Below are positions 9,929-20,918 of a stretch of 64,000 nucleotides of DNA, piece by piece (the first letter of the stretch is position 1; every line of letters starts with the position of its first letter). This DNA comes from Bacteroidota bacterium (lineage in GTDB: Bacteria; Bacteroidota; Bacteroidia; NS11-12g; UBA9320). Below the pieces are notes generated by a model. That model had not been told where the DNA came from. It did no database searches and worked only from the letters and a program-made list of their open reading frames with translations. The translations under genes were made by a program, and so were the position numbers. The stretch is from contig WGNA01000007.1 of the NCBI GenBank assembly GCA_016124755.1, forward strand, positions 186,001 to 250,000, written 5' to 3'.

Positions 9929-10976
9929 GGCAAGAGTTTTTATTCTTTACACGGGCGGAACCATTGGAATGGGACACCTTGATCCGGCAATCCCACACAG
10001 TCCGCTGGTTCCCAAATCCTGGGAAGAATTGCAGCACTTCATGCCATCGATTCAACCTAACGGATATTTCCCGCTTACTAAAGGAATCGAATTCGAGTAT
10101 CACTCCTTTGATGAAGTGATGGATTCGTCGCAGTTCAATACCGGTCACTGGAAAATGATGGCCGAGGAAATTGAGAAGCGATACGATGATTTCGATGGTT
10201 TTATCATTATTCACGGAACGGACACAATGGCGTATACTGCCAGCGGACTGAGTTTCATGTTTGAAAATCTGGCAAAACCGGTAGTGTTAACCGGCTCTCA
10301 GTTGCCCATCTCCCATTCCCGAACTGATGCGGTAAACAACCTCAGCAATGCTATTCACGTTGCTGCAGCTAAGGCATTTGATCTGGATTTGATACCAGAA
10401 GTTTGCGTTTGTTTTAATGATAAACTATTAAGAGGAAACCGGAGCACTAAGGCCAGCACCAACGATTTCGACGGATTTATTTCTCCCAACTATCAGCCAC
10501 TTGCCGAATTAGAGGAGAAGATAAAAATCCGGAAAGAATATGTTCTGAATCAACCCACCGGAAATTTCCTCACTCAAACCGAATTAAATATTAATGTGAT
10601 TGAAATCGGTTTGTTCCCGGGAATGCGTCCCGACCTGCTCCGCAAACTGGTGATTGATGACGAGGTAGACGGCTTGATTCTGAAAACATACGGCTCAGGA
10701 AACGCACCGTGTTCAGATGAATTTGTTTCCGTTCTTCGGAAAGCGCACGACAACGGAACCCACATCATGTTCATCAGCCAATGTTTGCAGGGAGGTGTTG
10801 AAATGGGAAAATACAATGCGAGCAGTCCGTTCCAGAATCTCGGAATTATTTCCGGTGGAGACATGACTCCCGAAGCAGCTTTAGCCAAAATGATGTTTGT
10901 ACTCGGTCTCAGAAAAAGCTATTCAGAAACCAGATTCATGCTCCAGCAAAATCTCGTTGGAGAGAGATCGATCTGA
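9921..10976 (+). CDS. ansA: Type I (cytoplasmic) L-asparaginase
   Basis: Hydrolyses asparagine to aspartate and ammonia. Both active-site threonine segments are present: YTGGTIGMG at residues 10-18 and IHGTDTMAYTASGLSFM near residue 95; the 351-residue length and absence of a signal peptide fit the cytoplasmic type I enzyme. The ATG overlaps the pyrB stop by 8 nt, so it is likely translated from the same mRNA. The product aspartate is the substrate of the gene just upstream, which gives the pairing a metabolic logic (inference). Confidence 0.94.
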   Translation: MPEARVFILYTGGTIGMGHLDPAIPHSPLVPKSWEELQHFMPSIQPNGYFPLTKGIEFEYHSFDEVMDSSQFNTGHWKMMAEEIEKRYDDFDGFIIIHGTDTMAYTASGLSFMFENLAKPVVLTGSQLPISHSRTDAVNNLSNAIHVAAAKAFDLDLIPEVCVCFNDKLLRGNRSTKASTNDFDGFISPNYQPLAELEEKIKIRKEYVLNQPTGNFLTQTELNINVIEIGLFPGMRPDLLRKLVIDDEVDGLILKTYGSGNAPCSDEFVSVLRKAHDNGTHIMFISQCLQGGVEMGKYNASSPFQNLGIISGGDMTPEAALAKMMFVLGLRKSYSETRFMLQQNLVGERSI

Positions 10977-11067
10977 TTTAAGGCAAAATCCCAGTAAAAT
11001 CCGGCTAAGTCGTTCATTTAATGTGGAAAAACCAAGACATTTTGTGGTTAGCCGAGCCACCTTTTGA

Positions 11068-13053
<1,986 letters not shown>

Positions 13054-13086
13054 TAATTTTCAATTGAATACGGCGTAACAACATGT

Positions 13087-13782
13087 ATGAAAATTCTCAT
13101 CACATGTTGTTCGCTTTTTCTATCGGGAATTTCAAAAGCCCAAATACCGGTCGTTGTTCTAAATAAAGTTCCCGGAGATACGATCTCTTTGATGCGCATT
13201 GAACATTATAAAGGAACGGTATCTACCAATCCCGGCGGTCTTGAAATTTCGGAATTCTCTGTTGGCATTATTCGAAAAGGAGAAAAATCCGTTAGCCAAA
13301 AAAGTAAAAACTACGGGTTTGTTCTTTCAGACTCTTCTTCTACTTTTTTGAAATCTGCAAAATCCGGAGATCGGGTTTTGGTGTTTGAAGTATTGGCTAC
13401 CGATTCATCAGGTCGGTTGGTTCAGCCGCATTACCATTCTTATTTAATCGATCAACACTACGATCGTGAATTGACTTATTTGAAAAATATTTCTGTTGAT
13501 ATTGTTACTGCTAAAGAAATCCGGAATCTCGACACGCTGCAACTGATTACAACAACCGGTTACCAAATTCGAGGTTTTTCACTGGTCTATGATTCGGGTG
13601 ACACAACAAAGCGTTCAGAGATCAGGTTTGTTGAAGGAGATAAAATTCATGCAAGTCAGTTGAGTTGGACGAAATCTATCAAACCCGGAGATCACATAAT
13701 TGTCGAGCAGATTCTTGTTTACCCGGAAGCAGGTCTGCCCTTTAAATCGAATCTTCCTACTCTGTTAATTAAAATTGATTAA
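13087..13782 (+). CDS. Secreted protein with two GldM-C-like beta domains
   Basis: A 231-residue protein with a signal peptide (MKILITCCSLFLSGISKAQ). The mature part falls into two similar blocks of about 100 residues, each with a strand pattern ending in a G-D-x-V/I loop: FSVGIIRKGEKSV ... SAKSGDRVLVFEVLATDSSG and RGFSLVYDSGDTT ... SIKPGDHIIVEQILVYPEAG. This is the pattern of the beta-sandwich domains at the C-terminus of GldM/PorM, the periplasmic shaft of the T9SS motor. There is no GldM N-terminal membrane helix. It lies 33 nt after gyrB and just before a second gene of the same design. Homology is inferred by eye; function unknown. Confidence 0.6.
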   Translation: MKILITCCSLFLSGISKAQIPVVVLNKVPGDTISLMRIEHYKGTVSTNPGGLEISEFSVGIIRKGEKSVSQKSKNYGFVLSDSSSTFLKSAKSGDRVLVFEVLATDSSGRLVQPHYHSYLIDQHYDRELTYLKNISVDIVTAKEIRNLDTLQLITTTGYQIRGFSLVYDSGDTTKRSEIRFVEGDKIHASQLSWTKSIKPGDHIIVEQILVYPEAGLPFKSNLPTLLIKID

Positions 13783-13828
13783 CTTTCGACTTGGCACAAC
13801 TACAATAAACCTCACACGTTCACCAATC

Positions 13829-14515
13829 ATGACCCGACAAACAATTCTCCCGATCGTTCTATTGATGTTCATTTCAAATAACCTTTTGGCTTTTTCGCAG
13901 AAGGTTATTTTTATGCATGAACGATCCGACACACTTCGAATTCGCGATATCCAAAATTATTCAAAAGCTAAAATTTCGATCAACACGGCCAGTTCGGTCA
14001 CGTCGTTCGAAATGGCAATTGTGACTTCCGGTGATACAAACCGATATAATCTTACCGGTAATTTTCTGCCGGATAGTCTGCACGAAAAACTGAAAAAACT
14101 TAACACCGGTTCTGAAGTTTATTTCTTCAATGTTCAAGGCTGGAATTGGGAAGGAATGTTAGTTTATTGCCAAAAGCGCAGGTATGTTATTTCGGATAAA
14201 GTTGAGACACCAGCCGGTTATATCGAAGGTTTAAATTATTCCAAAGTTTCAGTAGAAGAAGTTCAGAAGCTCAAAATCTTCAAACCGGTTCTTCGGAACA
14301 ACAATCCTGTTACGGAATTTCAGTTTGTGTTCGCACCGGTTGAAGGGCTTCCTTATGTACATCGGGTTTTAAGCGATACACTTACTCAACAATCTCTGAA
14401 TCGCATAACATCCATCGTTAAACCCGGCGACCGAATTATCGTGGATATGATTAAGAGTAAAGGGAATAATGGCATCCTAAAAGAATCTGCGATCCTGATC
14501 GAAATTTACGATTGA
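13829..14515 (+). CDS. Secreted protein, paralogue of the preceding GldM-C-like gene
   Basis: A 228-residue protein with a signal peptide (TILPIVLLMFISNNLLAFSQ) and two beta blocks laid out like its upstream neighbour: SFEMAIVTSGDT ... KLNTGSEVYFFNVQGWNWEG and EFQFVFAPVEGL ... IVKPGDRIIVDMIKSKGNNG. Sequence identity to the first gene is low but the position of the G-D/S-x-V loops and the final strand (ILIEIYD versus LLIKID) match. I chose the ATG at 13829, directly before the signal peptide, over a frame beginning at 13775. Function unknown; possibly an accessory of the motility/T9SS apparatus (inference). Confidence 0.6.
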   Translation: MTRQTILPIVLLMFISNNLLAFSQKVIFMHERSDTLRIRDIQNYSKAKISINTASSVTSFEMAIVTSGDTNRYNLTGNFLPDSLHEKLKKLNTGSEVYFFNVQGWNWEGMLVYCQKRRYVISDKVETPAGYIEGLNYSKVSVEEVQKLKIFKPVLRNNNPVTEFQFVFAPVEGLPYVHRVLSDTLTQQSLNRITSIVKPGDRIIVDMIKSKGNNGILKESAILIEIYD

Positions 14516-14600
14516 CGATTCTCTGCAATAAGCTCAGATAGCCGGCATTTTGTGTATTTGTGATGTCCTTTAATTTTCTTAGCTTTTTTAAGGATAACGC

Positions 14601-14631
14601 TTGCATATCATTTCTAAAAACTTCAACTTTG
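14601..14631 (+). promoter_or_regulatory. Candidate rpmB operon promoter
   Basis: TTG (14601-14603) and CAACTTTG (14624-14631, one mismatch to TAnnTTTG) are 20 nt apart; the predicted start lies about 15 nt before the rpmB ATG. Confidence 0.4.
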
Positions 14632-14651
14632 CGCTCCCTAAAAACAGACCG

Positions 14652-14885
14652 ATGTCTAGAGTATGTGATCTTACGGGAAAGAAGGCCATGAAAGGCAATC
14701 ATGTTTCCCATTCGAATATTAAAACCAAAAGAAGGTTCTATCCGAATCTTCACACCAAGCGTTTTTATATTCCGGAAGAAGACCGATGGATTACGTTGAA
14801 GGTGTCTACATCAGCCCTTCGCACCATCAATAAAAAAGGCATATCTGCCTGTTTGAGAGATTTAGAGAAAAACGGAACCATTTAA
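14652..14885 (+). CDS. rpmB: 50S ribosomal protein L28
   Basis: L28 is a small basic protein of the large subunit. The 77 residues begin MSRVCDLTGKKAMKGNHVSH, typical of the family, and continue with KTKRRFYPNLHTKRFYIPEE and TINKKGISACLRDLEK. I use the ATG at 14652; the frame is open to 14601 but that part is unlike L28. It opens the rpmB-rpmG-DUF4295 group, an order well known in Bacteroidota. Confidence 0.96.
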   Translation: MSRVCDLTGKKAMKGNHVSHSNIKTKRRFYPNLHTKRFYIPEEDRWITLKVSTSALRTINKKGISACLRDLEKNGTI

Positions 14886-14898
14886 TTCAGAATAAACA

Positions 14899-15081
14899 AT
14901 GGCTAAGAAAGGCAACAGAGTTCAGGTTATTCTCGAATGCACAGAGCATAAGACCAGTGGTTTGCCGGGCACTTCCCGATACATTACCACCAAGAACAAG
15001 AAAAATACAACCGAACGATTGGAGTTGAAAAAATTCAATCCGATCATGAAAAAAGTAACCGTTCACAAAGAAATTAAGTAA
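14899..15081 (+). CDS. rpmG: 50S ribosomal protein L33
   Basis: A 60-residue basic protein of the large subunit ([20 protein letters not shown], then [20 protein letters not shown]). Only one cysteine remains, so this is the zinc-free form of L33. It lies 13 nt after rpmB and 5 nt before the DUF4295 gene. Confidence 0.96.
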   Translation: MAKKGNRVQVILECTEHKTSGLPGTSRYITTKNKKNTTERLELKKFNPIMKKVTVHKEIK

Positions 15082-15086
15082 GCGAC

Positions 15087-15236
15087 ATGGCAAAGAAAGT
15101 AGTTGCAACACTGAAAACAGGAACCGGTCGGGATTGGGCTAAAGTTATCAAAGCTGTTAAATCACCGAAAACCGGAGCTTATACCTTCAAGGAAGAAATC
15201 ATTCCTACCGAAGCCGTTAAAGAATACTTCAAGTAA
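15087..15236 (+). CDS. DUF4295 family small protein
   Basis: A 49-residue basic protein reading MAKKVVATLKTGTGRDWAKV, then a KSPKTGAYTFKEEI segment and a C-terminal EAVKEYFK. This is the DUF4295 family, found in Bacteroidota directly after rpmG. Its size, charge and context suggest a ribosome-associated protein, but its role is not established. It is followed by a hairpin terminator, so it ends the ribosomal protein transcript. Confidence 0.9.
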   Translation: MAKKVVATLKTGTGRDWAKVIKAVKSPKTGAYTFKEEIIPTEAVKEYFK

Positions 15237-15258
15237 GATATTACTCAAAACTTTTCAC

Positions 15259-15290
15259 AGCCTCCTTGTTTTAAATTAGGAGGCTTTTTT
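15259..15290 (+). terminator. Intrinsic terminator after the rpmB-rpmG-DUF4295 group
   Basis: Perfect 8-bp stem AGCCTCCT / AGGAGGCT with an 11-nt AT-rich loop, followed by six T. Confidence 0.88.
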
Positions 15291-15301
15291 GTTTTTATAC
15301 C

Positions 15302-16255
15302 ATGGGCATTTTCGACCTTTTTAAAAAAGAAAAAACAGTTGCCGAAAAAACGCAACTGGACAAAGGGCTTGAGAAAACCAAGACTTCCCTTGTCGGAAAA
15401 ATTTCCAGAGCCCTTATCGGCCGGACTACTATCGACGACGACTTTCTTGACGAACTCGAAGAAATACTTATCTCATCAGACGTAGGCGTTGAAACCACCG
15501 TAAAAATTATCGACCGGATTCAAAAACGGGTTTCGAAAGACAAATACCTCGGAACCGATGAACTGAACCGATTACTTAAATCAGAAATAACAGATCTCCT
15601 CACCAACAAAACCGCGAATCTCAATTCAGAAGCGAAACCATACGTGATTATGGTGGTAGGCGTAAATGGTGTTGGAAAAACCACAACCATCGGAAAACTG
15701 GCAAACATGTTTCACCAATCCGGTAAAAAGGTAGTGCTGGGTGCCGCAGATACTTTTCGCGCTGCCGCCGTAGATCAGCTCACCATCTGGAGTGAAAGAG
15801 TGGGAGTTGAATTGGTTTCAAAGGGAATGAATGCCGATCCGGCTTCTGTTGCATTTGATGCGGTTCAATCCGGATTTAATTCCGGAGCCGATGTAATTAT
15901 CATTGATACCGCCGGCCGACTTCACAACAAAATCAATTTGATGAACGAGTTGTCGAAAATTAAACGGGTGATGAGCAAGGTGATTCCCGAAGCTCCGCAC
16001 GAAGTTCTATTGGTTTTGGACGCAAGTACAGGCCAGAATGCCTTTGAACAGGCTAAACACTTTACTGCTGCCACAGAGGTGAACGCATTGGCATTAACAA
16101 AACTCGACGGAACAGCCCGGGGTGGAGTTGTGCTGGGAATCAGCGATCAATTTGGCATTCCGGTTAAATACATCGGAGTCGGCGAAGGAATAAATGATCT
16201 TCAGATTTTCGATCCCGCAGCATTTGTTGAATCCTTATTCTCAGCCACTACATGA
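15302..16255 (+). CDS. ftsY: Signal recognition particle receptor FtsY
   Basis: The SRP receptor GTPase that brings ribosomes making membrane proteins to the SecYEG translocon. The 317 residues contain a short charged N-domain and the NG GTPase: G1 GVNGVGKTTTIGKLANM (about residues 119-135), DTFRAAAVDQL, DTAGRLHNK, TKLDGTARGG and the closing GVGEGINDLQIFDP. There is no long acidic A-domain, as is usual outside Proteobacteria. rimO overlaps its end by 4 nt (ATGA). Confidence 0.97.
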   Translation: MGIFDLFKKEKTVAEKTQLDKGLEKTKTSLVGKISRALIGRTTIDDDFLDELEEILISSDVGVETTVKIIDRIQKRVSKDKYLGTDELNRLLKSEITDLLTNKTANLNSEAKPYVIMVVGVNGVGKTTTIGKLANMFHQSGKKVVLGAADTFRAAAVDQLTIWSERVGVELVSKGMNADPASVAFDAVQSGFNSGADVIIIDTAGRLHNKINLMNELSKIKRVMSKVIPEAPHEVLLVLDASTGQNAFEQAKHFTAATEVNALALTKLDGTARGGVVLGISDQFGIPVKYIGVGEGINDLQIFDPAAFVESLFSATT

Positions 16256-17562
16256 GAACCCGGAGTTATAAACAAAACAAGATTGACATTGTAACACTCG
16301 GTTGTTCTAAAAACATTGTTGATTCCGAAGTTTTGCTTTCGCAGTTAAAGGCAAATCAATTAGAAGCAACACATCAATCGGAGAACAACGACGCCAATAT
16401 TATTGTGGTAAATACCTGTGGCTTTATTGAAAATGCAAAACAGGAATCTATCGATACCATCCTTCATTACATTGACGAAAAAGAGGCAGGTAATATTGAT
16501 AAGCTCTTTGTTACCGGTTGCCTTTCGCATCGCTATAAAGACGAATTAAAAACCGAAATGCCGGAGGTTGACGCGTTTTTCGGAACGATGGAATTACCCT
16601 CTCTTCTACAACGACTCGGTGCCGATTACAAAAAAGACCTTCTCGGTGAAAGACAAACCACCACTCCGTTTCATTACGCCTACCTGAAAATTTCGGAAGG
16701 TTGCAACCGGCCTTGTTCGTTTTGCGCCATTCCGTTAATGCGCGGAAAACATGTTTCCCGAAGCATCGAAAGTCTGGTTAAAGAAGCGGAACATCTCGCA
16801 TCAAAAGGCGTTCGCGAGTTAATGCTGATCGCGCAGGACACCACGTATTACGGACTCGATTTGTACGAAAAACGAAGACTTGCCGATTTGATGAATGCTC
16901 TGGCTGATGTGAATGGCATCGACTGGATTCGTCTTCATTATGCATATCCTTCGCAGTTTCCGGAAGATGTTATTCCTGTGATTGCAAATCATCCGAACAT
17001 TTGTAATTACCTCGACATGCCGCTTCAGCATATTACCGACAATATGTTAAAGACCATGCGCCGCGGAATTTCCAGAAGAAGAACGGAAGAACTTGTTTCA
17101 AAAATTAAAGATGAAATTCCGGGGCTTGCTTTGCGCACAACTATGCTCGTCGGGCATCCCGGAGAAACCGAAAAAGATTTTCTGGAGTTATGTGATTTCA
17201 TTCAGGAATTTCGCTTCGACAGATTAGGTGTTTTCACTTATTCGCACGAAGACGGAACCCACGCATATTCTCTGGAAGATTCGATTCCTCAGGAAGAAAA
17301 AGAAAGACGCGCTGATCACCTGATGGGAATTCAACAGGAAATTAGTCTGGAGTTAAATCAACAGCGTGTTGGCAAAGAAATGAAGGTATTAATCGACCGA
17401 TGGGAAGACGATTATTTTGTTGGAAGAACCGAATTTGATTCCCCGGAGGTAGATAATGAAGTTCTGATAGCTGCCAAAGACGACTACCTTCGCATCGGTG
17501 ATTTTGTGAATGTTAAAATCACAAGCGCCGGAGATTTTGATCTTTATGCCGAACGTATCTGA
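16252..17562 (+). CDS. rimO: Ribosomal protein S12 methylthiotransferase RimO
   Basis: Radical SAM enzyme that adds a methylthio group to an aspartate of ribosomal protein S12. The N-terminal UPF0004 domain holds the three auxiliary-cluster cysteines (TLGCSKN, VNTCGFIE, VTGCLSHR); the radical SAM triad is CNRPCSFCAIP near residue 150; a TRAM domain ends the protein (EMKVLIDRWEDDYFVGRTEF). Length 436 is normal. It overlaps ftsY upstream and bshC downstream (17 nt), so the three form one transcription unit. Confidence 0.96.
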   Translation: MRTRSYKQNKIDIVTLGCSKNIVDSEVLLSQLKANQLEATHQSENNDANIIVVNTCGFIENAKQESIDTILHYIDEKEAGNIDKLFVTGCLSHRYKDELKTEMPEVDAFFGTMELPSLLQRLGADYKKDLLGERQTTTPFHYAYLKISEGCNRPCSFCAIPLMRGKHVSRSIESLVKEAEHLASKGVRELMLIAQDTTYYGLDLYEKRRLADLMNALADVNGIDWIRLHYAYPSQFPEDVIPVIANHPNICNYLDMPLQHITDNMLKTMRRGISRRRTEELVSKIKDEIPGLALRTTMLVGHPGETEKDFLELCDFIQEFRFDRLGVFTYSHEDGTHAYSLEDSIPQEEKERRADHLMGIQQEISLELNQQRVGKEMKVLIDRWEDDYFVGRTEFDSPEVDNEVLIAAKDDYLRIGDFVNVKITSAGDFDLYAERI

Positions 17563-19183
17563 GCAGAACCCTTCGTATCAGTTTGAGCAATTCAACGCGC
17601 TCAATAAAAATTATTTTAGTGAACTGGTGAATCTCTTTCTGGAAGGAGATGATAAAATAAATGACCTCCTTCCCGAACAGGATATTTCAAAACTCATGGA
17701 TATGGTTTCCCGTAATCCACATTATTCTGTGTCCTGGAGAATTTCATTAGCAGATGTTTTTACCCGACAATATTCCGGGATTACCGATGATGAGATTCCG
17801 GAAATTATTCGCAAAAACATAAATCTTCTTAAAAATCAGAATTCATATACGGTTACAACAGGACAGCAGATTCATATTTTTCTGGGCCCTCTTTTTATGG
17901 TCTATAAAGCGCTTTGTTGTATTGAGGAAGCCAGAAACTTAAAGAATAAATATCCGCACGCTGATTTCATCCCGGTTTTCTGGCTGGCAACCGAAGATCA
18001 CGATTTTGAAGAAATCAGAACGGTGGGATTATACAATGAAATGTATACCTGGGATCGACCGGGGTATGGTGCCGTTGGAAGATTATCGCCCGAGTCTCTA
18101 TTACCAATGGTCGATGATATTGAGAACAGAATTGATAAAACAGAAACGAATTTATGGTTTCTGAATATTTGCCGATATGCATATTCTCATTTTAAAACCT
18201 TTGCAAAAGCAACCCAATATATATTACACAAATTACTGGGGGATACGGGTTTACTGATTCTGGATCCGGACGATGCCACCTTAAAAAATCAAGCTAAATC
18301 TATTTTTAAAGAAGACATTTTATCGAATACACTTTCTCCGGAAATAGATAATTCGATTCTAAAAATGAAGGCCGCCGGAATTAAACCTCCTATTAATACG
18401 CGACCTGTTAACACTTTCTATTTAAGCCCGGAAGGCAGGTTCAGAATAGAACAGACATCCGTTGAAAAGTACGAAGCAGTTGGTGGTTCGCTTTCTTTTT
18501 CTAAAGATGAAATTAATAAAGCAATTGATGATGAACCGGAAAATTTTAGTCCGAACGCTTTAACGAGGCCGCTTTATCAACAATTCATACTACCTAATAT
18601 CATTTATGTAGCGGGCGGAAGCGAATTTCAATATTGGCTTGAGTTACCGGAAATGATGCATTATATGAATGTGGTTTATCCGAAACTGGTAATTCGTAAA
18701 TCGGCTTTTATTATTGGGAAAAACCTTTCGAACCAATTGAATAAAGTCGGATTAACCAACGAAGCACTCTTGTTTGGGGATAGTGAATTTTCACAATTAC
18801 TTACTTTAATCAGTTCAGAATTAAATTCCGAATTCGAAGAAATCATTAAAACAATAAATAATGATTTGTTGAAGCTTGATAATTTTTTAGCCGGAAATAA
18901 TCAGTTGCAACCTTCAAAAACTTTCCGGAAATCGAAGGATACGCTGTTGTCTGAATTAGAAAAACTTTCACAAGATTGGGTCAACATTCAGGTGAATTCG
19001 AGTGCCAAGAGTCAGAAAATCGTAAATCTCAAACAAAAAATTTTATCGAATAACTACAATCAGGAGCGAAATGAATCCATATTGAATTATATTGCCGACG
19101 TAGTTTTTCTGATCACGTCAAGTCGCAGCGGATCGTTTCAATTTCTCGACGCGTCTACAATTTTAGTCGCAACCAGACACTAA
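17546..19183 (+). CDS. bshC: Bacillithiol biosynthesis cysteine-adding enzyme BshC
   Basis: BshC is assigned to the last step of bacillithiol synthesis, adding cysteine to glucosaminyl-malate. The 545-residue protein has the family signatures TVTTGQQIHIFLGPLFMVYK, PVFWLATEDHDFEEI (HIGH-like nucleotide-binding region), SPNALTRPLYQQFILPN and YVAGGSEFQYW, then a coiled-coil C-terminal part. I chose the ATG at 17546 (MPNVSEQNPS), which overlaps rimO by 17 nt. Its presence implies that the cell uses bacillithiol as a low-molecular-weight thiol; bshA and bshB are not in the window. The gene is more AT-rich than its neighbours. Confidence 0.95.
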   Translation: MPNVSEQNPSYQFEQFNALNKNYFSELVNLFLEGDDKINDLLPEQDISKLMDMVSRNPHYSVSWRISLADVFTRQYSGITDDEIPEIIRKNINLLKNQNSYTVTTGQQIHIFLGPLFMVYKALCCIEEARNLKNKYPHADFIPVFWLATEDHDFEEIRTVGLYNEMYTWDRPGYGAVGRLSPESLLPMVDDIENRIDKTETNLWFLNICRYAYSHFKTFAKATQYILHKLLGDTGLLILDPDDATLKNQAKSIFKEDILSNTLSPEIDNSILKMKAAGIKPPINTRPVNTFYLSPEGRFRIEQTSVEKYEAVGGSLSFSKDEINKAIDDEPENFSPNALTRPLYQQFILPNIIYVAGGSEFQYWLELPEMMHYMNVVYPKLVIRKSAFIIGKNLSNQLNKVGLTNEALLFGDSEFSQLLTLISSELNSEFEEIIKTINNDLLKLDNFLAGNNQLQPSKTFRKSKDTLLSELEKLSQDWVNIQVNSSAKSQKIVNLKQKILSNNYNQERNESILNYIADVVFLITSSRSGSFQFLDASTILVATRH

Positions 19184-19273
19184 GGGCAGATTTATATCGG
19201 CTTCGAAGGTGGTTCGGAGAATTACAAGCACTATCTATGTGAGAAATTTTTACGGTTCCAAGGCATTCTAAAA

Positions 19274-20836
19274 ATGAAACGCTTACATCTAATCCTGCTT
19301 GTTCTGTTCCTCATGGGAACTGAATTATCAACTGCGCAAATCGGCACATACTTCTCAAAGTATCGTCCGGCGAAACGTTGGTCTGTTGGTTTACAACTGT
19401 CGCCCACCCACACAATGTCTGATGCAGATAACTTTGTTCCGGGTCTGGCATTCGGCGGTCATGTAAAATATTCTATCTCCCAGACCTTTGGTCTTAAGTT
19501 CAATGCCGACATCGGAACGTTGAACGGAAGTCGTGTGGATCAGGATATTTCCGGTAATGGTAAAGATGGTCGTAACAGTCATAACCCATCTAATGACCAA
19601 TCCGGCAACACATACAATAGCGGGAACTCTGCACCTTCGGAAGACAGTTATTTCTTTAAAAATAATTTTAAGGATTTTAATGTCAACATGGTTTTTACTC
19701 TGGGTAATATTTCTTTTTTAAGACCCTTGAGAAAAACTCAACTCTATTTATTTACCGGTTTCGGTGTAATATGGAGTGATGCCAGAGGTGAATTTGGAAA
19801 CCCGAACGATGCTTTTGATTATTATAAAAGATGGGGCAAAGCGTATTTCACACCGGAATACGACAACAATGGAAACTTTAAAAATGCTATTTCAAAATAT
19901 CAGGGTAGAAATTTCACAATTCCGTTTGGTGTAGGTGTTAAAAGAAATATTAATCGTTGGTTAGATCTCGGAATCGAATACAGAAACCATTACACCCGAT
20001 CCGACAATCTCGACGCATATTCTTTCCCGGAATGGAGAAACCGTGTATTTGATTTTTACGGAATGTTAGGATTTCAGGTGAGCATTAAACTCGGTGGAAA
20101 AGATGGCATTGAAGATCACTACGATTGGTTAAACCCGGTCGAAGACATCTATGCAACCATGGATTCCCTCAGAGAAATTAAAGAGCAGGTTCAGCTCGCT
20201 CTCACCGATTCTGATGGTGATGGTGTTGCCGATTATTTTGATAAAGAACCCGATACTGAAGAAGATGCATGGGTTTGGGGTTCCGGTGTTGCAGCAGATA
20301 TTGACGAAGACGGAGTTCCTGATTATCGGGATGCTCAGCCATTCTCGGAAAAAGGCGCAACCGTTAATGTGAACGGTGTAATGATCGACGATGATAACGA
20401 TGGTGTGCCGGATTTCAGAGACGAAGACACTCGAACTATTGAAGGGGCAGTTGTGAGCCCGATAACCGGTAAAGCCGTAAATGTAGTTACCGGTGGTGGC
20501 GGAGGCGGCGGATGCTGCAACTGCGATGACGTGGTTCTTCCTGCCATTATTTTTGATAACGGAAGCGCTGTTATTAAACCCGAATTCTACGGTGTTCTTT
20601 ACAGCGTAGCAGAAAAAATGAAACAATGTCCGGATCTTCGAATTGTTGCAATCGGATATTCTGTTAAAAGCAAATCAAACGATCAACTTGCTTATAAAAG
20701 AGCAAATGCTATCATCGACTACCTTAATGCCAATTACAATATTCCGAGAGATCATTTTACCATGAATACTTCCGGAACCGCTGCTTCAGATCTTGACTAT
20801 GTTTCAAGAAGAATTGATCTGAAGAAAAAGAGATAA
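19274..20836 (+). CDS. OmpA-family outer membrane protein with calcium-binding TSP3-like repeats
   Basis: A 520-residue protein: signal peptide (LILLVLFLMGTELSTAQ), an N-terminal beta-barrel of about 250 residues (SVGLQLSPTH ... FYGMLGFQVSIKLGGK), then three thrombospondin type 3-like calcium motifs (DSDGDGVADYFD, DIDEDGVPDYRD, DDDNDGVPDFRD), a glycine tract GGGGGGG followed by CCNCDD, and a C-terminal OmpA peptidoglycan-binding domain (IIFDNGSAVIKPEF ... KRANAIIDYLNANY). It likely ties the outer membrane to the cell wall. The Gly-Cys linker is unusual. It has its own terminator; upstream, TATCTATG at 19232-19239 is a near-match -7 box. Confidence 0.88.
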   Translation: MKRLHLILLVLFLMGTELSTAQIGTYFSKYRPAKRWSVGLQLSPTHTMSDADNFVPGLAFGGHVKYSISQTFGLKFNADIGTLNGSRVDQDISGNGKDGRNSHNPSNDQSGNTYNSGNSAPSEDSYFFKNNFKDFNVNMVFTLGNISFLRPLRKTQLYLFTGFGVIWSDARGEFGNPNDAFDYYKRWGKAYFTPEYDNNGNFKNAISKYQGRNFTIPFGVGVKRNINRWLDLGIEYRNHYTRSDNLDAYSFPEWRNRVFDFYGMLGFQVSIKLGGKDGIEDHYDWLNPVEDIYATMDSLREIKEQVQLALTDSDGDGVADYFDKEPDTEEDAWVWGSGVAADIDEDGVPDYRDAQPFSEKGATVNVNGVMIDDDNDGVPDFRDEDTRTIEGAVVSPITGKAVNVVTGGGGGGGCCNCDDVVLPAIIFDNGSAVIKPEFYGVLYSVAEKMKQCPDLRIVAIGYSVKSKSNDQLAYKRANAIIDYLNANYNIPRDHFTMNTSGTAASDLDYVSRRIDLKKKR

Positions 20837-20857
20837 AATCAAGGTTGAATACTAAAG

Positions 20858-20888
20858 AAAAAGGGCTCCGCATTTGGGGCCCTTTTTT
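20858..20888. terminator. Bidirectional intrinsic terminator
   Basis: Stem AAGGGCTCC / GGGGCCCTT (one wobble) with a GCATTT loop, A-rich on the left and T6 on the right; it serves the OmpA-like gene and the convergent lipoprotein gene. Confidence 0.85.
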
Positions 20889-20918
20889 ATTGAATACACT
20901 TTTAAAGAATTAATATTT

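Noticed and set aside
20497-20516. GGTGGCGG-type repeat in the OmpA-like gene as a possible variable repeat
   Set aside because: It is only a short glycine tract with mixed codons; nothing indicates repeat-length variation.
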